A stretch of 64,000 nucleotides of DNA from Helianthus annuus (lineage: Eukaryota > Streptophyta > Magnoliopsida > Asterales > Asteraceae). The translations under genes and the position numbers were made by a program. Numbering within the stretch: position 1 is the stretch's first letter; every line of letters starts with the position of its first letter. Under the pieces are notes generated by a model. It was given only the letters and a program-made list of their open reading frames with translations, searched no databases and was not told the origin of the DNA. This document shows, one piece after another, positions 31,569 through 45,043 of the stretch. The DNA lies in contig NC_035435.2 in assembly GCF_002127325.2 (NCBI RefSeq), positions 133,216,904 through 133,280,903 on the forward strand, read 5' to 3'.

Positions 31569-33621
31569 CAGCAACCGTAGGATTTTTCCACAACAACGTT
31601 ACTTCGTTTCTAATGTTATTGTAATCGTACGTCTTATCGCCGTAACATTTGTGTGGAACCTTATGCATCAAATCGACGCAATATGGATTCTATTTCTTTC
31701 TCGTATTCGCGCATGAATCTATATGCTAGCACTATGTACTATATAATGCATTTCAACCCTACTATGCGTTCTTGAGATAAGGTACGATATACGTGCAAGA
31801 ATCAACTAATCACGGGTGCACACGGGATTATCTTGGTTAGTGCACGGAGACCGTAGTAAATTTCAATGATGCCTTTACGTTCAGGGCATGGTTAAGCGTG
31901 GTGGATACACCGCTGGTACTTCCTATATATAAGCGTCTTGACCATGTCTGACAAAGTGTGACACCTATTCACGGGACGGAGGCGTATGGTGGAAACATGA
32001 CGGTGTTTCGCCATACTGACCGAAGTCTTGTGAAGAAAGTGCCATGTGGAGTTGGAACGTAGCCCTATTATACTAATTTTGTTATTATTATACTAATAAT
32101 TATTATTATGTGGATTATTTTGACACACTACAAATCGATCGCAAGGCGTAACAAAATTAAATCGCATCGCTGCGAGACTTTCGTAAGTCGGCGAACGCAA
32201 CACAATTGCCACATCGATGAACTTGAATAAGTTCACCCCGAAGAGCAATTGAAGCAACACAAGACTAGTCGTAAGTCCATATCGAAACCCAATCGTAGTT
32301 CTGCCTAAATCTATCAAGCATCGCACACATAACTCTTCGTGCTTATCTCTGAATCTATCTCGCAAATCGATATCAATTATATTGTGTGAATCGTGATCTC
32401 TACTGTGTGAATCATCCTATCGCTCATCAATCATTGCTATCACTCCTAGTCTTTTGGTGTTATCAAGTTAAGTAGCACACACGACCCCGCTTCACGAGGC
32501 GAAACTTATACGTTTAAAACGGCAACGCTTTAACCGTATCAATGGACCTTCGTGGAAAAAGGCCGTGTGGGGCTCAATGTTAGTCAGAATTCTATGATGT
32601 GAGGAATCGAATCAACCTTTGTCTAATCGCTATTAGCCTATCGCTTATCGCTTGCTGTGAATCGTTTATCGCGGATCGCTAGACAAGTGTCGCAAACCGC
32701 TCGTCGCTCGCTGCTTAAACGTTTTTCGCGCAAAGCTCATCGAAACGATACTCCTATCGCTCATCATTATTCGTGTTATCAGTGTTAGGTTAACTTGTGT
32801 GACCTCGCTTCACGAAACAAAACTAATAAGGCTGGAACATGGTGATGTTTCAACCCTACTAGCAGAATTTCATGGAAAAGGGCCACGTGGGGTTAACGTT
32901 TGTGATATTCAATCCAATCAAATCGCATGTCTCCATCGTTCGCAATGCATTAACTGTCGTCTATCGCCCTTGCTTATGTTGCCAAGCTAAGTTCGAAAGA
33001 CGAGTTCATCATTCAGTCTACCCAATACATCTACTGAGACTTGAGTCGACCCATCCTTGTTTGGGTCGAGTCATCGCAATTATGCTATGTCGACACGCAT
33101 GACACTGACCCGCGAAACGGAAACCATATGGATAGAACATGATGGATGCACCGCTGGTGTCTCCTATATACAAGTGTTTTACCTATATTAAGGTGCCATG
33201 CAGGGCCGACCTCAGGATTTAAAGTTTTAACAACTATAAAAAAAAACCTTGTGAAAACGAGGACTTTTCTTATAAAATTTTCTGGAAATTTTTAACCAAA
33301 ACGATATTTCTAGTAACGCTGGTGTAACAATCGACTCAAGTTAACACCAGGTGACGAGAAAATTTCGTAAAATGAGTTTTTCGCCCCAAGATCTTTTAAA
33401 AGTAACGATACAGTCAACATCGCGCCATGAGAAGATTTTCATAAACAAACAATACCAATTAGTTAGCTTTCCAAGATTCGTATGTGTGTACGTATGTGCC
33501 GAACTACTACCCAATCAGTAGTTGTGTTAGCTCAAGATCCGTATTCTACCTACGAGGTTCACCGATTTCGGGTAAACCAGAAACACCGTCCGAACCATTC
33601 ACTGATCGGATTTGGGTGATT
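31569..33621 (+). repeat. Element C non-coding internal region with diverged long repeats
   Basis: No coding motif. Similar blocks of about 100 bp recur near 31964-32063, 32475-32588, 32795-32907 and 33100-33185. They share TTCACGARRCGRAAC, GGAACATG.TGRTG, a CTTCGTGGAAAA/TTCATGGAAAA block and GGCCRYGTGGGG. Many CGCAATCG/ATCGCT motifs lie between. The region ends where element D is inserted (33617-33621, TGATT). Confidence 0.5.
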
Positions 33622-36600
33622 TGTCACACCCCTATTTTCCACGTGTCACCGGTGGGCCCGGTGGGGGTTCCGTGACGTAGTTGATATCGTCATAGTCAAA
33701 CATACAATATATAAATGCACAGCGGAAGCAAAGAAAGATTTATTTCAACTTAATAATATTGTAATATCCAAGTATCACAAAATAGTCGAAATAGATCCAC
33801 AGGCGGATTCAAACAAAAAGGAAACTTTATTTCAACAGACTTCATGCATCCTAAGCTTGCGAGACTTCTACGGATGCTAAGGAGTGGCCAGCCTATTACG
33901 CGTAGTACCTGCACTTATCCTTTTTGGAAAATACGTCAGTTTACACTGGTAAATACAATTTAACTGACTCATTTTGAAAATGTTTAAAATTGATTTAAAT
34001 GCTCGTGGCACAAAACTTTTTATAACTTGGGATAATTATTTGCTTAATAATCTTGTAAAAGAATTACATGTCTGTTATGCGTTCAGTTGCCCGGATCGTG
34101 CCGGGTTAAAGATTAATAGACACACCACTTAATATAATTCCGCCGCGAGACTTCTCTCGACCGACGATTATACTTATTGAAATGCACTACGGGTGTACGC
34201 CTACACCCGTGTGCTAAGGTCGTGGCCATTCTTTGAATGATGCCAAGGATATCCGGGACATGGTCATTAAACCCCCAAAGGCGTTAAACAAACAAAACAG
34301 CATTTTTAAACGGGTTAATTTGACAACACTTAACCACCGACTGATTAAGGTCAATTCCCCGACCAAGCGGTATTTTATATACCGTACCCCAAGCCCGTAT
34401 AGGGAAAATAAGTTAAACGTATTTACCTGAGCAAAGTATAATTCAAATACAGCGAGTGCACGTAGCTTTTACTGGGCTCCTAGATCTGGAAATTAAGGTT
34501 TTAATAACCTATTAGAATCCTAACGGGTCTTAAGCTTAGACCGGTTAGTATTATAAAGATTACGGTCTTAAACGCACGATAAGGTGAAGACCGTTTTAGA
34601 ATGTGGTTTTGACCCAACAAGCTTGCGTGCTTGTTTAATATGGGTAATATAATCACATTCTGGATTTTGAGACCCAAATGATATGGTTTGACCCGTTTCG
34701 GCTAATATGGCCAAACTAGTCACATAAGCCGATCCGAACGCGTAAAGTGCGTAACGAGTAACCATAAGAGTCAAATACAAGTTTCTGAAGTTAATATGCC
34801 TAAAATATGTTGTGATATCAGAATGATACCTTCCATTATGCCCCAAATGGTTTTAAACCAAAACTATGCCTTATAAGGGCATTTTGGTTATTTTAAAGGG
34901 TGTAAAAGAGTTTAGATATTAATCTGAGTTACAGGTCTGAATAAATCAGTAAGTATACTCATTTTATCATGTTATATCAGTTGGATATCAATTATATGTG
35001 AAATTTATAACATATAACCATTCTATGCTCCGTAGGGGCATTTTGGTAATTTCACATAGGCCTAAAGAGTCAAAACTGGAAATCTGAATTAATTTATTTC
35101 CCTACTGTTCAAAATATAAAGTTTTACTAATTACATCAGTAAGTTCAACCCCTTATGCTTAACAAGGTTCTAGTGCATACTTATGTGCTAAAAACGCTTA
35201 AAAAGGCGATTTGGAGTCATTTCCTGGTTTTCTGTAAAAAGCTGATATTTTTAATATTCCAGCAGGCTCAAAATAATTTATTTAACATAACAAATCAGTA
35301 GAAAAAGGTTTGGGGTCAAAAGGATTTGTAAAACTCATTTTATGGCTTAAAAGGGCAAAACCGGCATAAACCGAATAATCTTAGAACACTAAGTTATGCT
35401 CAGCCTAAAAATAAATAAAAATCTCCAAAAATCCCCAAATATTATTTTATAACAGTAGGTATAAGGTTTTGTATAAAAATTCGGGTTTAGATAGGCTATA
35501 TGTAATTTACGCCATTTATTTACTAAAGAAGCCTTAATTTACGCTAATGAGCATAACTCTTATTCTACACCTGAAACTGATCTCAAATTTTAGGTGCAAG
35601 TTTATAAATCAGTAGCTAAGGTGTCTACCCTTTTACATTTTCAAAAATCACTTTTTAAGGTCATTTGGGCATAATGGTCAACATATAAGCGATTAACGGA
35701 AACATGCATGTGAATAGGATATCTAATGAACCAAGTTGTATAATCTCAGAGAGTTATACTAACATGCAAATAGGTCCAAAAGAAGCTCTAAGGCAATCCT
35801 AATCTTGGCTTAAACGGGTCAGAACTGATAGTCAAAGCAATAGTCAAACTATGCGACTTTCGGCTCCGAACCGAGCCTAAACTGAAAATTGTCGAGTTGA
35901 ACATGTTGGAACATGTTCTTACATTAATTACCAAGTTATTTTAATGATCAAACAGGTTGCATGTATCCTACATTGCTAATTATGCATTAATTCGCAAATA
36001 ACCTTTCTGTTGACTTTTTATAATAAGCTTTGACTCGACAATTAACATAGTTAGAATGGGAATCTGGAAATACCCTTTTAAGGGTTTGTTACCCACATAA
36101 TTACCTACTTAAAGGTACTTTTAATTCGTGATTTGACTGAGCACATTTTAATTAATCACGAAGTCAAACCTTAATTACGACGGTTTGACTTTTAGCTAAT
36201 TAACTAAGCTAAAACGAATTTAGAAGGGTTAAGCTTACTTACAAGAGTCCTAATTAGGATTAGGGATGCTAAGAATGCTTGTGGCTGACCAGAGGAGCTC
36301 CAGAAGTTAGCTTATGAGAGTTTGCAAAAGCAAGTGTTCACAAGTTGTAACATGCTTCCTCTTATATAGCATTCATGGATGAATTTGATGATGCCACAAG
36401 AGTCTACAGGTGATACAAGATCATTACAGGTGCCCCCTATGCATGAAATACCATTGGGGCAGCCCCTGGTATAAGAAACAAACGTTTAAAGTCGGTTAAC
36501 AGCCTTAACAGGCACGTGTCCATGTTTTTCTGATACTAGCACCCTGACGCGGCCCGCATAAGCCTGTAAGGGGGGCTTACGCGGGTCGCCTGACCTGTCA

Positions 36601-37206
36601 GAACCAGCCAAACAAGTTTCATTCCTTGCATTTTTGGTCCCTGGTCCTTTGTAACGTGGTTTTAAGCTTCTAAATTGCTATTTCAGCCCTCTAACTTGAT
36701 TTTTAAGGGCCTTGGGACTTTTACTAACTTGGTTAAGTCCTTGACTAACCTTGTAACCACCCATAAGGCCTTAGAATTCAATGTTGACGCTTTTAACCCC
36801 TCGTACACGAATTTGATCATAACTTTCTCATACGATAACGAAACTTTATGAAATTTTAACCACATATTCTAGTGAGTATATTTTATCGCTACAAAGCTTT
36901 GGGTCTGCCAAAAGGTCACTCAGAGGTATACTTTGCACATGTTGACACATTTAGCCCCTGCAGTTTGTAATTCCTCACTTTCTTTCATATTTAGCTTCGT
37001 ATGATCCATGATTTATTCGTTTGGAGGTATAAACATTATGTAGGGCTATGTTTGAATATATTTATCCATTGTTGACACTTTGGACCCTTATATTCACATA
37101 GTTTCCCCGTTTGTCAACTTTAGTCCCTTTAAAGTATTCTTTCTCACGTTCAGAGCTTATGACACGTGTTCATACATTATTGGACATGAATTTTCAAGGT
37201 GTTACA
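33622..37206 (-). repeat. Element D 3' LTR (left)
   Basis: 3585 bp, TGTCACACCCC...GTGTTACA. Non-coding. It carries a TATA box (36359-36370, reading GCTATATAAGAG on the minus strand). Confidence 0.95.
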
Positions 37207-37223
37207 TCCTCACCCCCTTAAAA
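37207..37223 (-). promoter_or_regulatory. Element D polypurine tract
   Basis: TCCTCACCCCCTTAAAA on the plus strand reads TTTTAAGGGGGTGAGGA before the 3' LTR. The palindrome AAATCTCGA/TCGAGATTT sits beside it at 37225-37244, just after the pol stop. Confidence 0.85.
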
Positions 37224-37242
37224 GAAATCTCGACCTCGAGAT

Positions 37243-38811
37243 TTATGGAAATAATTGAGGGTATTTCTCTTTCATCGTGGACTCTAACTCCCACGTATAT
37301 TCAGGACCTCTACGGGCATCCCACTTCACCTTGCCAATAGGCACAAGCTTTCTTCGAAGCTTCTTTACCTGTCGATCCTCAATCGACACAGGTTTTTCCA
37401 CAAATTTTAAGCTCTCGTCTATACGCACATCTGTGTGTGGTATGACTAGCGATTCATCAGCTAGACATTTCTTCAGATTGCAGACGTGAAATACATTATG
37501 AATACCATCGAGCTCTTCAGGTAAGTTTAACTTATAAGCCACTGATCCTACACATTCGATGATTTCGAATGGTCCTATATACCTTGGGCTTAACTTACCT
37601 TTCTTACCGAATCGCATCACCCCTTTCCAAGGTGATACTTTGAGCAAAACTTTATCGCCAACCTCAAACTTGAGAGGTTTTCGCCTTTTATCCGCATAGC
37701 TCTTCTGCCTATCTCGAGCAGCTTTTAGACGATTGCGAATCTGGACAATCTTGTCCGTTGTCTCGAAGACTATGTCAGGACCTGATAATTGAGTATCCCC
37801 TACTTCTGCCCAACAAATGGGCGTTCTGCACTTCCTACCATATAGTACCTCAAAAGGTGCAGCCTGAATGCTGGTATGGTAGCTATTATTGTAGGAGAAC
37901 TCAACCAATGGTAGATGCCTATCCCAACTACCACCTAGATCAATTACACATGCACGCAGCATGTCTTCCAATGTTTGAATAGTACGCTCACTCTGCCCAT
38001 CCGTCTGAGGATGGTAAGCTGTACTGAAATTCAATTGAGTGCCCAGAGACTGTTGGAAACTTTTCCAAAAATGAGACGTGTATCTAGTATCCCGACCTGA
38101 GATAATAGATATTGGTACGCCATGTAAGGATACAATCTTATCCACGTATAGTTGGGCTAACATGTCAGAGCTGAAGGTCTCTTTAATGGGTAGGAAATGT
38201 GCTGACTTAGTCAGTCTATCAACTATGACCCATATAGTATCATTTCCCTTCGGCATCTTAGGCAATTTGGTGATGAAATCCATCGTCACCATTTCCCATT
38301 TCCAAGTGGGAATCTTAGGCTGTTGTAGCAAACCTGACGGCTTCTGATGTTCAGCTTTGACTTTAGCACACGTCAAGCATTTAGCTACATAAGCAGCTAT
38401 AGACTTTTTCAAGCCTATCCACCAGTAATTTGCCTTTAAATCCTGGTACAACTTATCAGCTCCAGGATGAACGGAATACTTGGAACTGTGGGCTTCCTTG
38501 AGGATAACATCTTGAAGTCCTCCATATACAGGAACCCATATTCGTCCATTCAATCTGAACATTCCGTCCTTGTCGTAGGACAACTGTTCTTCAGTCACTG
38601 TTAATTTTTCCTCAGGATAGTTAGCTTCCAACACAGCTTCCTTTTGTGCAGCTAACAACTTTTCATTCAAACTGTTCTTGATTTCAATGCTCTTAGCATT
38701 GATCCTTATCGGCTTCACTCTCTCCTTTCTACTTAAGGCATCAGCGACTACGTTTGCCTTTCCCGGATGGTATCTTATTTCACAGTCATAATCGTTCAGA
38801 GTTTCCATCCA
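37243..38811 (-). pseudogene. Element D end of RNase H, integrase and chromodomain
   Basis: 521 residues open from 38808. The start is the RNase H end ([20 protein letters not shown]). The integrase zinc part follows ([26 protein letters not shown]). The first catalytic Asp is in [10 protein letters not shown]. The second, normally in ISDRD, is Gly (codon 38095-38097 GGT, reading IISGRDTRY); element B keeps Asp. The Glu is in [22 protein letters not shown] and a chromodomain ending [11 protein letters not shown] follow; the stop at 37243-37245 is just before the PPT. The changed Asp should abolish strand transfer. Confidence 0.9.
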
Positions 38812-39172
38812 TCACCGCTGCCTCATATTCAAATCCTTCTGATTGAACAAGTGCTGAAGGCTCTTGTGATCAGAGTAGATCACATATTTAGTCCCATACA
38901 GATAATGCCTCCAAAGCTTAAGTGCAAATACAACGGCACCCAATTCCAAGTCATGGGTGGTGTAATTCTTCTCGTGCACCTTTAGTTGACGTGAAGCATA
39001 GGCAATGACCTTGCCTTTTTGCATTAACACACAACCTATCCCGGTGTGTGATGCATCACAGTACACCACAAATTCTTCTATACCTTCAGGTAAAGTCAGC
39101 ACTGGAGCGTTACTCAACTTTTGCTTCAAGATATCAAATGATTCTTGCTGCTTAGACCCCAGTTAAACTTAA
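38812..39172 (-). pseudogene. Element D RNase H
   Basis: The frame from 39129 carries [18 protein letters not shown] (first catalytic Asp intact), [19 protein letters not shown] and [10 protein letters not shown]. It is preceded by a frameshift near 39165 and followed by a stop at 38812-38814, so it is cut off from RT and from integrase. Confidence 0.85.
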
Positions 39173-40480
39173 TATTCTTACGTGTTAACGAAGTTAAGGG
39201 CGCAGCAATCCTTGAGAAATTTTCAATAAAACGCCTATAGTATCCAGCCAAACCTAGGAAGCTACGAATCTCTGAAGGCGTCTTTGGCTCTTGCTAGTTC
39301 ATAATAGCTTCTATCTTTGCAGGATCCACTTGAATTCCACGTTCACTCACAACATGTCCAAGGAACTGGACTTCGCGAAGCCAAAATTCACACTTTGAAA
39401 ACTTGGCATAGAGCTTCTCTTGATGAAGCAATTTAAGAATGCATCGAAGATGCTTTTCATGGTCAGCTTGGCTCTTCGAGTAAATGAGGATGTCGTCGAT
39501 GAAGACAATGACAAATTTATCTAAATAAGGCTTGCATACGCGATTCATGAGATCCATGAATGCGGCAGGTGCGTTAGTGAGCCCAAAAGGCATCACTAGG
39601 AACTCGTAATGACCATAACGAGTCCTAAACGTGGTCTTATGTACATCCTCCTCCTTGACCTTCAATTGATGATAGCCTGACCTGAGATCTATCTTGGAAA
39701 AGTAGCTTGCTCCTTGCAACTGGTCAAACAGATCGTCGATCCTGGGAAAAGGATATTTGTTCTTGATATTAACCTTATTAAGCTCACGGTAATCAATGCA
39801 TAGACGCATTGATCCATCCTTTTTCTTAACGAACAAAATCAGCGCTCCCCATGGTGATGAACTAGGTCTAATAAAACCTTTAGCTAGCAAATCATCTAGC
39901 TGTGTCCTCAATTCCTTCATCTCTGTTGGTGCTAACTTATAAGGTGCTCTAGCCACAGGTGCAACTCCGGGGATGATGTCAATCCTAAATTCCACTTGCC
40001 TATCTGGTGGCAAACCAGGTAGTTCTTCCGGAAAAACCTCGGGATATTCAGAAATGACCGAAATATCTTTAATCCTAGGCTTTTTCTCGTCAATGGTTAC
40101 CTGTGCCATATAAATGACACAACCCTTCTTCAGACATCTGGATGCCTTGAGCATAGTCACTTGCTCAGGCAATCCATGTTGAGTGTCTCCCTGAATGGTG
40201 AGTGGCTCACCAGATGGAGTTTTGATCACTACCTGCTTCTTGTTGCACATTATCTGGGCTTGGTTATGCGATAACCAATCCATACCTATTACTATATCAA
40301 AGCCTGCTAGCTTAAAGGGTAACAAGGATAAAGGAAAAGAGTGGTTCCTAATGGATAGGACACATCCATCTAATACAGTCGAAACTATTTCTATTGTTCC
40401 ATCAGCTAGTTCCACTTCATATTTCATACTTAGGGTTTTAACAGGTAATTTCAATAATTCACAGAACTTATTATCTACAA
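39173..40480 (-). pseudogene. Element D protease C-terminal half and reverse transcriptase
   Basis: From the solo-LTR junction at 40480 the frame gives the protease second half ([30 protein letters not shown]), the connecting [17 protein letters not shown], then RT with [29 protein letters not shown] and [10 protein letters not shown] stop at 39294-39296 ends it before the RT connection. Codons to about 39173 still match the family. The long open frame into 40820 reads LTR sequence and is not protein-coding by origin. Confidence 0.88.
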
Positions 40481-42669
40481 TGTGACACCCCAGGAAAACC
40501 AGTGAACGATACAACTTACCTAGCTTCCTCAGTGAGTGCGTACCAAATTTCGGGACGAAATTTCTTTTAAGTTGGGGATAATGTGACAACTCGTATTTTG
40601 AACCTATCTTGTGTAACGTTATATGATTATGTGAACTATTATGATTATTGAATGTTATGATTATGTGCTTTGTGTAATGTATGTATGTATATAAATGGCC
40701 CAAACGCACAACATAGACTCGATCGCACAAGCCCATGTTGGGCCGTATTGCTTGTAACCGAAACCCATAAGGGCGGCCCATGTATGGGTTCGGCCCACTC
40801 TCCTTATACGCATAACACATTAGGATGTTGTAAACATTTCACACTTTTTACGAAAACACTTCACACACAAAACCCTACTCGCTCTTTCCCTCTCTTGAAG
40901 CCGACGGCGGCTCCCAAAGCCGAAGCTATCTCGTGAAACCTCCTAGACCGGATCACCTTTGTGTTACTCCTAATCGGTTAGTGTGTTTATGATTGTTTTC
41001 ATGATTGATTGATGTTATGATTCATATGTGTAATTGCTAATGTTCATGTAAATCGGATTGTTCATGATGTATGAAAACCGAATGTTTGATAAATCGGCCG
41101 TATGTTGTATGTGTGTGAGATTATATGATGAGATGATACATGATTGCTAGATTAATCCTACTATCCGAATTATGTTACACAAGAACTCGGATAATATGTT
41201 TAGATTATAGGGTTAATCCGATTGAATGTTATGATGCTTGTTCATGTTATGATGTTTGTTCATGTTGAATCGGATTAGGGTTCTTATGAGTTAGTCGATA
41301 ATTGCCTTGTTTGATCGATAATTGATTTGTTTGGAAACTGTTAGTGTTGATTGATTATCATAAAAATAGGAAACTGATTAAGTTGATTGTAACCGAATTG
41401 GCATGAAATCCGGAATGTTAAACCAATCGCACAAGACTCCGAGTCGCACAAGGAGTCCAGTCGTACAAGGCACCCACAGTCGCACAAGATCACTGGACCG
41501 CACAAGTTGTTGTGTTACTTAGCTGTTGGGCCGAACAAGCCCAAATCACCATCGCACAACCCATCCGGATCGTACAAGTTACCCGGATCGCACAAGTCAC
41601 ATATATGTTATTTATTGGGCCGTATTATGTTGTTATAGATTATTGGGCCGGGTATGTTTGGGAAACATCAAGTGGATCGCACAAGACGATTAGACTTGTG
41701 CGAGCCCAATACTCTTGAATCGTACAAGAGAGATCCTGTTATTAAAGTGTCGCCATGATCTATACGTGCTTGTAACGTGTTAACTTGTGTGAAACATACG
41801 TGCATTATTTGAGTCAAAACCTGACTTGTATGGTAATCCTGTTAGGACGTGGTTGACCACTCTTAGTTCAAGAAACCATTTTTGTGTATCTGCCGAGCAA
41901 ACCAAGGTGAGTTCACACAGCCAAGGCATGGGGTTCCCAGGGTGGGAATGGGATTTGGATGATTTTTCGTACATACCTAGTTAATAGAACCTAATGATAT
42001 GGTCCTCGGGTGAGGAAGAGTAATGATAAGATACGGCTAGACTAGTATACCAATTGAACTGATCTTCGCACACACGCCAGGGGTTGGCCGCGATATTATG
42101 ACTAATCATTCGCGCACATGCCTAGGAAGGCCGCGAACTATACATACTAAAACTTCGCACACATGCCAGGGTGGCCGCGATACAAATATACATAGTCTAG
42201 GATATTTGGGAATATTTCCCCTAATCTTCGCATACATGCCAAGAGGGCCGCGATGGAAACTAATACGAAACATGACTTAACGAACGAACATAATGCTACT
42301 CATACTGTTACAATTACTGAACTGTACACTGTGAACTCGCTCAACTAGTTGTTGACTCTCTGCTGCATGCCTTGCAGGACCTTAGGTACATATGGAGCTT
42401 GCACAAGGAGGAGCAGGTCGTTGTGGACAAGGATTCGTGAATTCAGTGTTGAACACTTTTGACATTTCAAATTATTATTTATGTTGGGTTTACTTACATG
42501 CTTCCGCTACTTAAACAAAGTTTGGTTTGAACATCAATTGTATCGAATTGAGTTTTACGAACTACTTTAACTATTATACTTTATGTTCAATATGATTGAT
42601 GGCTTGATCCTGGTCATGTCACGCCTCCAAGCGGTGGTACTCCGCGTGTGGATTTTTGGGGGTGTGACA
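40481..42669 (+). mobile_element. Solo LTR of the element B family inside element D
   Basis: 2189 bp, TGTGACACC...GGGTGTGACA, flanked by a perfect duplication TACAA (40476-40480, 42670-42674). It matches the B LTR in reverse orientation at both ends (GGAAAACCAGTGAAC; GTCACGCCTCCAAGCGG) but differs inside: its tandem array (42060-42260) is built on TTCGCACACATGCCAGG-GGCCGCGAT. The solo form implies loss of the internal region by LTR-LTR recombination. It interrupts D just after the protease active site. Confidence 0.92.
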
Positions 42670-42674
42670 TACAA

Positions 42675-44025
42675 AAGATCCATCCACCCCAGAATCAAAT
42701 AACACTCTTGCGTAGACATCATTAATGAGAAAAGTACTTGTTATGACATTGTCATCCTGAATAGCTTCCTTCGCATCCATGCGGAAGACCCTTGCATTGG
42801 TCTTCTTTCCCTCCTCAGCGTTCTTTGCAAGTTTCGGGCAGTTGGGCCTAAGATGCCCCTTCTCATTACAATTGAAGCATGTGGCATCCTCGAGTTTCTT
42901 ACAGTCTAATGCCTTGTGATCTGGGGACTTGCAAATTCCACAAGCCTTTGGTTGGGACTGGGACTTTGACTCATACCTGCACCTCCCAAAATGGTGCCTC
43001 TTGCAAGTCTTGCACTTGGGTTTATCACCCGTCTGTTGATCTCCCTTCTTGGATCCCGACCCTTTCTTGTGGTCGTCATTTCCCTTGCGCTTCTTGTCTG
43101 AACGCCGTGAACCATCATCTTCGCGTTTTCTCTTCTCGGCATCAGCAGCTCTTAGCGACCTCTGTCTAACTGCGTCTAGCGTAAGGGACAGAGATATGTC
43201 AGCTACTGATCGAAATGTAGTGGGCCGAGAGGCCTTGACGCTTGCTTTTATTTCTGGGGCCAGACCCCCAATAAAACGGGCTATCCTCTTTGGTTCAGGC
43301 GTCACAAGATAAGGAACTAGCCTCGACAAGGTATTGAAACTTGTGAGATAAGCCTGGCAGTCCAGGTTCTTCATTACCAGAGATAGAAAATCCAACTCTA
43401 TCCTTTCAACCTCATGCTGAGGGCAGTAGTTTTCCTTAATTAGGGTAACAAATTGTTCCCAAGACATGTTGTACAGAGGTACCTTTCCGGTGGCTTGAAT
43501 CAATGACTTCCACCATGCTAGGGCTTCACCCTTGAAAGACTGCGACACAAACTTCACAATGTCTTTTTCAGCACAACCACTTATATCCACCACCGTGTCC
43601 ATTTCATCCAGCGAAGTCATACAGTCCACTGCCCCCTTCTCCCCAGTAAAATCCCGGGGTTTACAAGACACGAAATATTTATATGTGCAACCTTTGGCAC
43701 GTGGGGCATCATCAAACACAATCTTCTTGGAATGATCACCATTTTCATTTGAAGAATGTCTATCATCATCCTTCTTAGTCTCATCCTTCTTAGACTTGGG
43801 TTGGACAGAAGGTGGCTTGCTGTGAGACTCCGAATGAGTCTTAGACTTATTATGTGGTGTAGACAGGGTCCTACTATGGGTCCCACTATATTCACTGTAT
43901 TGCCGTTCCAAGGCCTTTGTGACCGCATCATCAATAAGCGCTTTCAGCTCTGCGCCAGTTAACTGTATCTTTGCATTCTCGTGGTTTTCCACCGGACGAC
44001 TGTTCACCTCGTCCGACCTAGCCAT
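42675..44025 (-). pseudogene. Element D Gag with three zinc knuckles and protease active site
   Basis: Open from ATG 44025 for about 450 residues to the solo LTR. The N-terminal third is Ser/Lys/Asp-rich (SKKDETKKDDDRHSS). The capsid domain follows (FTGEKGAVDCMTSLDEMD, ALAWWKSL, ENYCPQHEVERIELDFL, LAPEIKASV), then a Lys/Arg/Asp-rich linker. Three Cys/His modules follow: CKTCKRHHFGRC, CGICKSPDHKALDC and CFNCNEKGHLRPNC; the second and third fit zinc knuckles. Protease begins VLFDSGVDGSFV, with Val where Ala is usual in DSGA, and is cut by the LTR. Confidence 0.88.
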
Positions 44026-45043
44026 GTAGCTTCAATTGCTACAAAAGGGATAATGGGCAAGGTTTTATTTAGAAGCTAATACAGTATTTTATATTCTATT
44101 AACCATGGTTTTGAATAACCATTGCTGGTTAATTTGTTAATTAATTATTTATGCAGGACCTTTATTATAATCCTATATTACAATTAAGAATTAACATATA
44201 ACTTAGTTACAAGGACAGTGTTAATTTATAACCCGGATTCTTACAGAATCAAGGTATTAGGGTCTGAATCACAGTTCATTGCCCTATTCTAGACAGTGAG
44301 TTGCAGGCTTTGACTGTCTCTTAGTCCCAGAGGACATTAATTTATTACCCGTAGGCACTTCATCCCCAATGGATGGTTATATAAATACAGGGAATTTTTA
44401 AATTAACCCAATTTAAAGATGGCCTGTGTGATTTATACTGCATCACAATTTGCCTGATATGCTAACATACTTACAGATGTTAACAAAGTTTTGGAATCTT
44501 TTAGACAGGTTCTACCATCTTGGCCATGTCTGCGACGACACGTGGCTAGGTTTTACCCCTAAGATTCTCTTTTAATTTAACGCAGATCAATCCTAAGTTG
44601 AGACGTTAATTATGGATCTAAATCTAATTATGGAGATACCATCTTGGCCTTGTCTTAAAATGACATATGGCTAGGTCTTGTCCCTTTTTAGATTTTGTCA
44701 TTTAATAAAAATGGTAGATCTTCTTTATTAGGAATGTCATTTTCATTTTACTTTTTATTTTAAGTTTACGCGTATAAATAATAAACAATTATGAAAATTT
44801 AAATTCAACCATTCCATTCATAAAGATTTAAACAGTACAACATTTGCCCTAAACGGGACTTCTACAAAATAACATGCCCACGCAGGGGCGAAAAATAAAC
44901 AACAAACCCACGCAGGGGTTAACTAAAAGACATGCCCACGCAGGGGCAGAATACTGAAAGACAAGCCCGCGCAGGGGCTGAATACAGAAACAACAAGTCC
45001 ACGCAGGGACTGATTACAACTAAACAAATAAATAACAAGGTCT
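44026..45043 (-). other. Element D spacer between pre-gag ORF and gag
   Basis: AT-rich, no ORF. Five imperfect units of about 35 bp with CCCACGCAGGGGC lie at 44870-45012. A block ACCATCTTGGCC...TGGCTAGGT occurs at about 44515 and again at about 44638. Confidence 0.6.

Noticed and set aside
40482..40820. N-terminal 110 residues of the long D protease/RT frame as protein
   Set aside because: They are solo-LTR sequence read by chance in frame.
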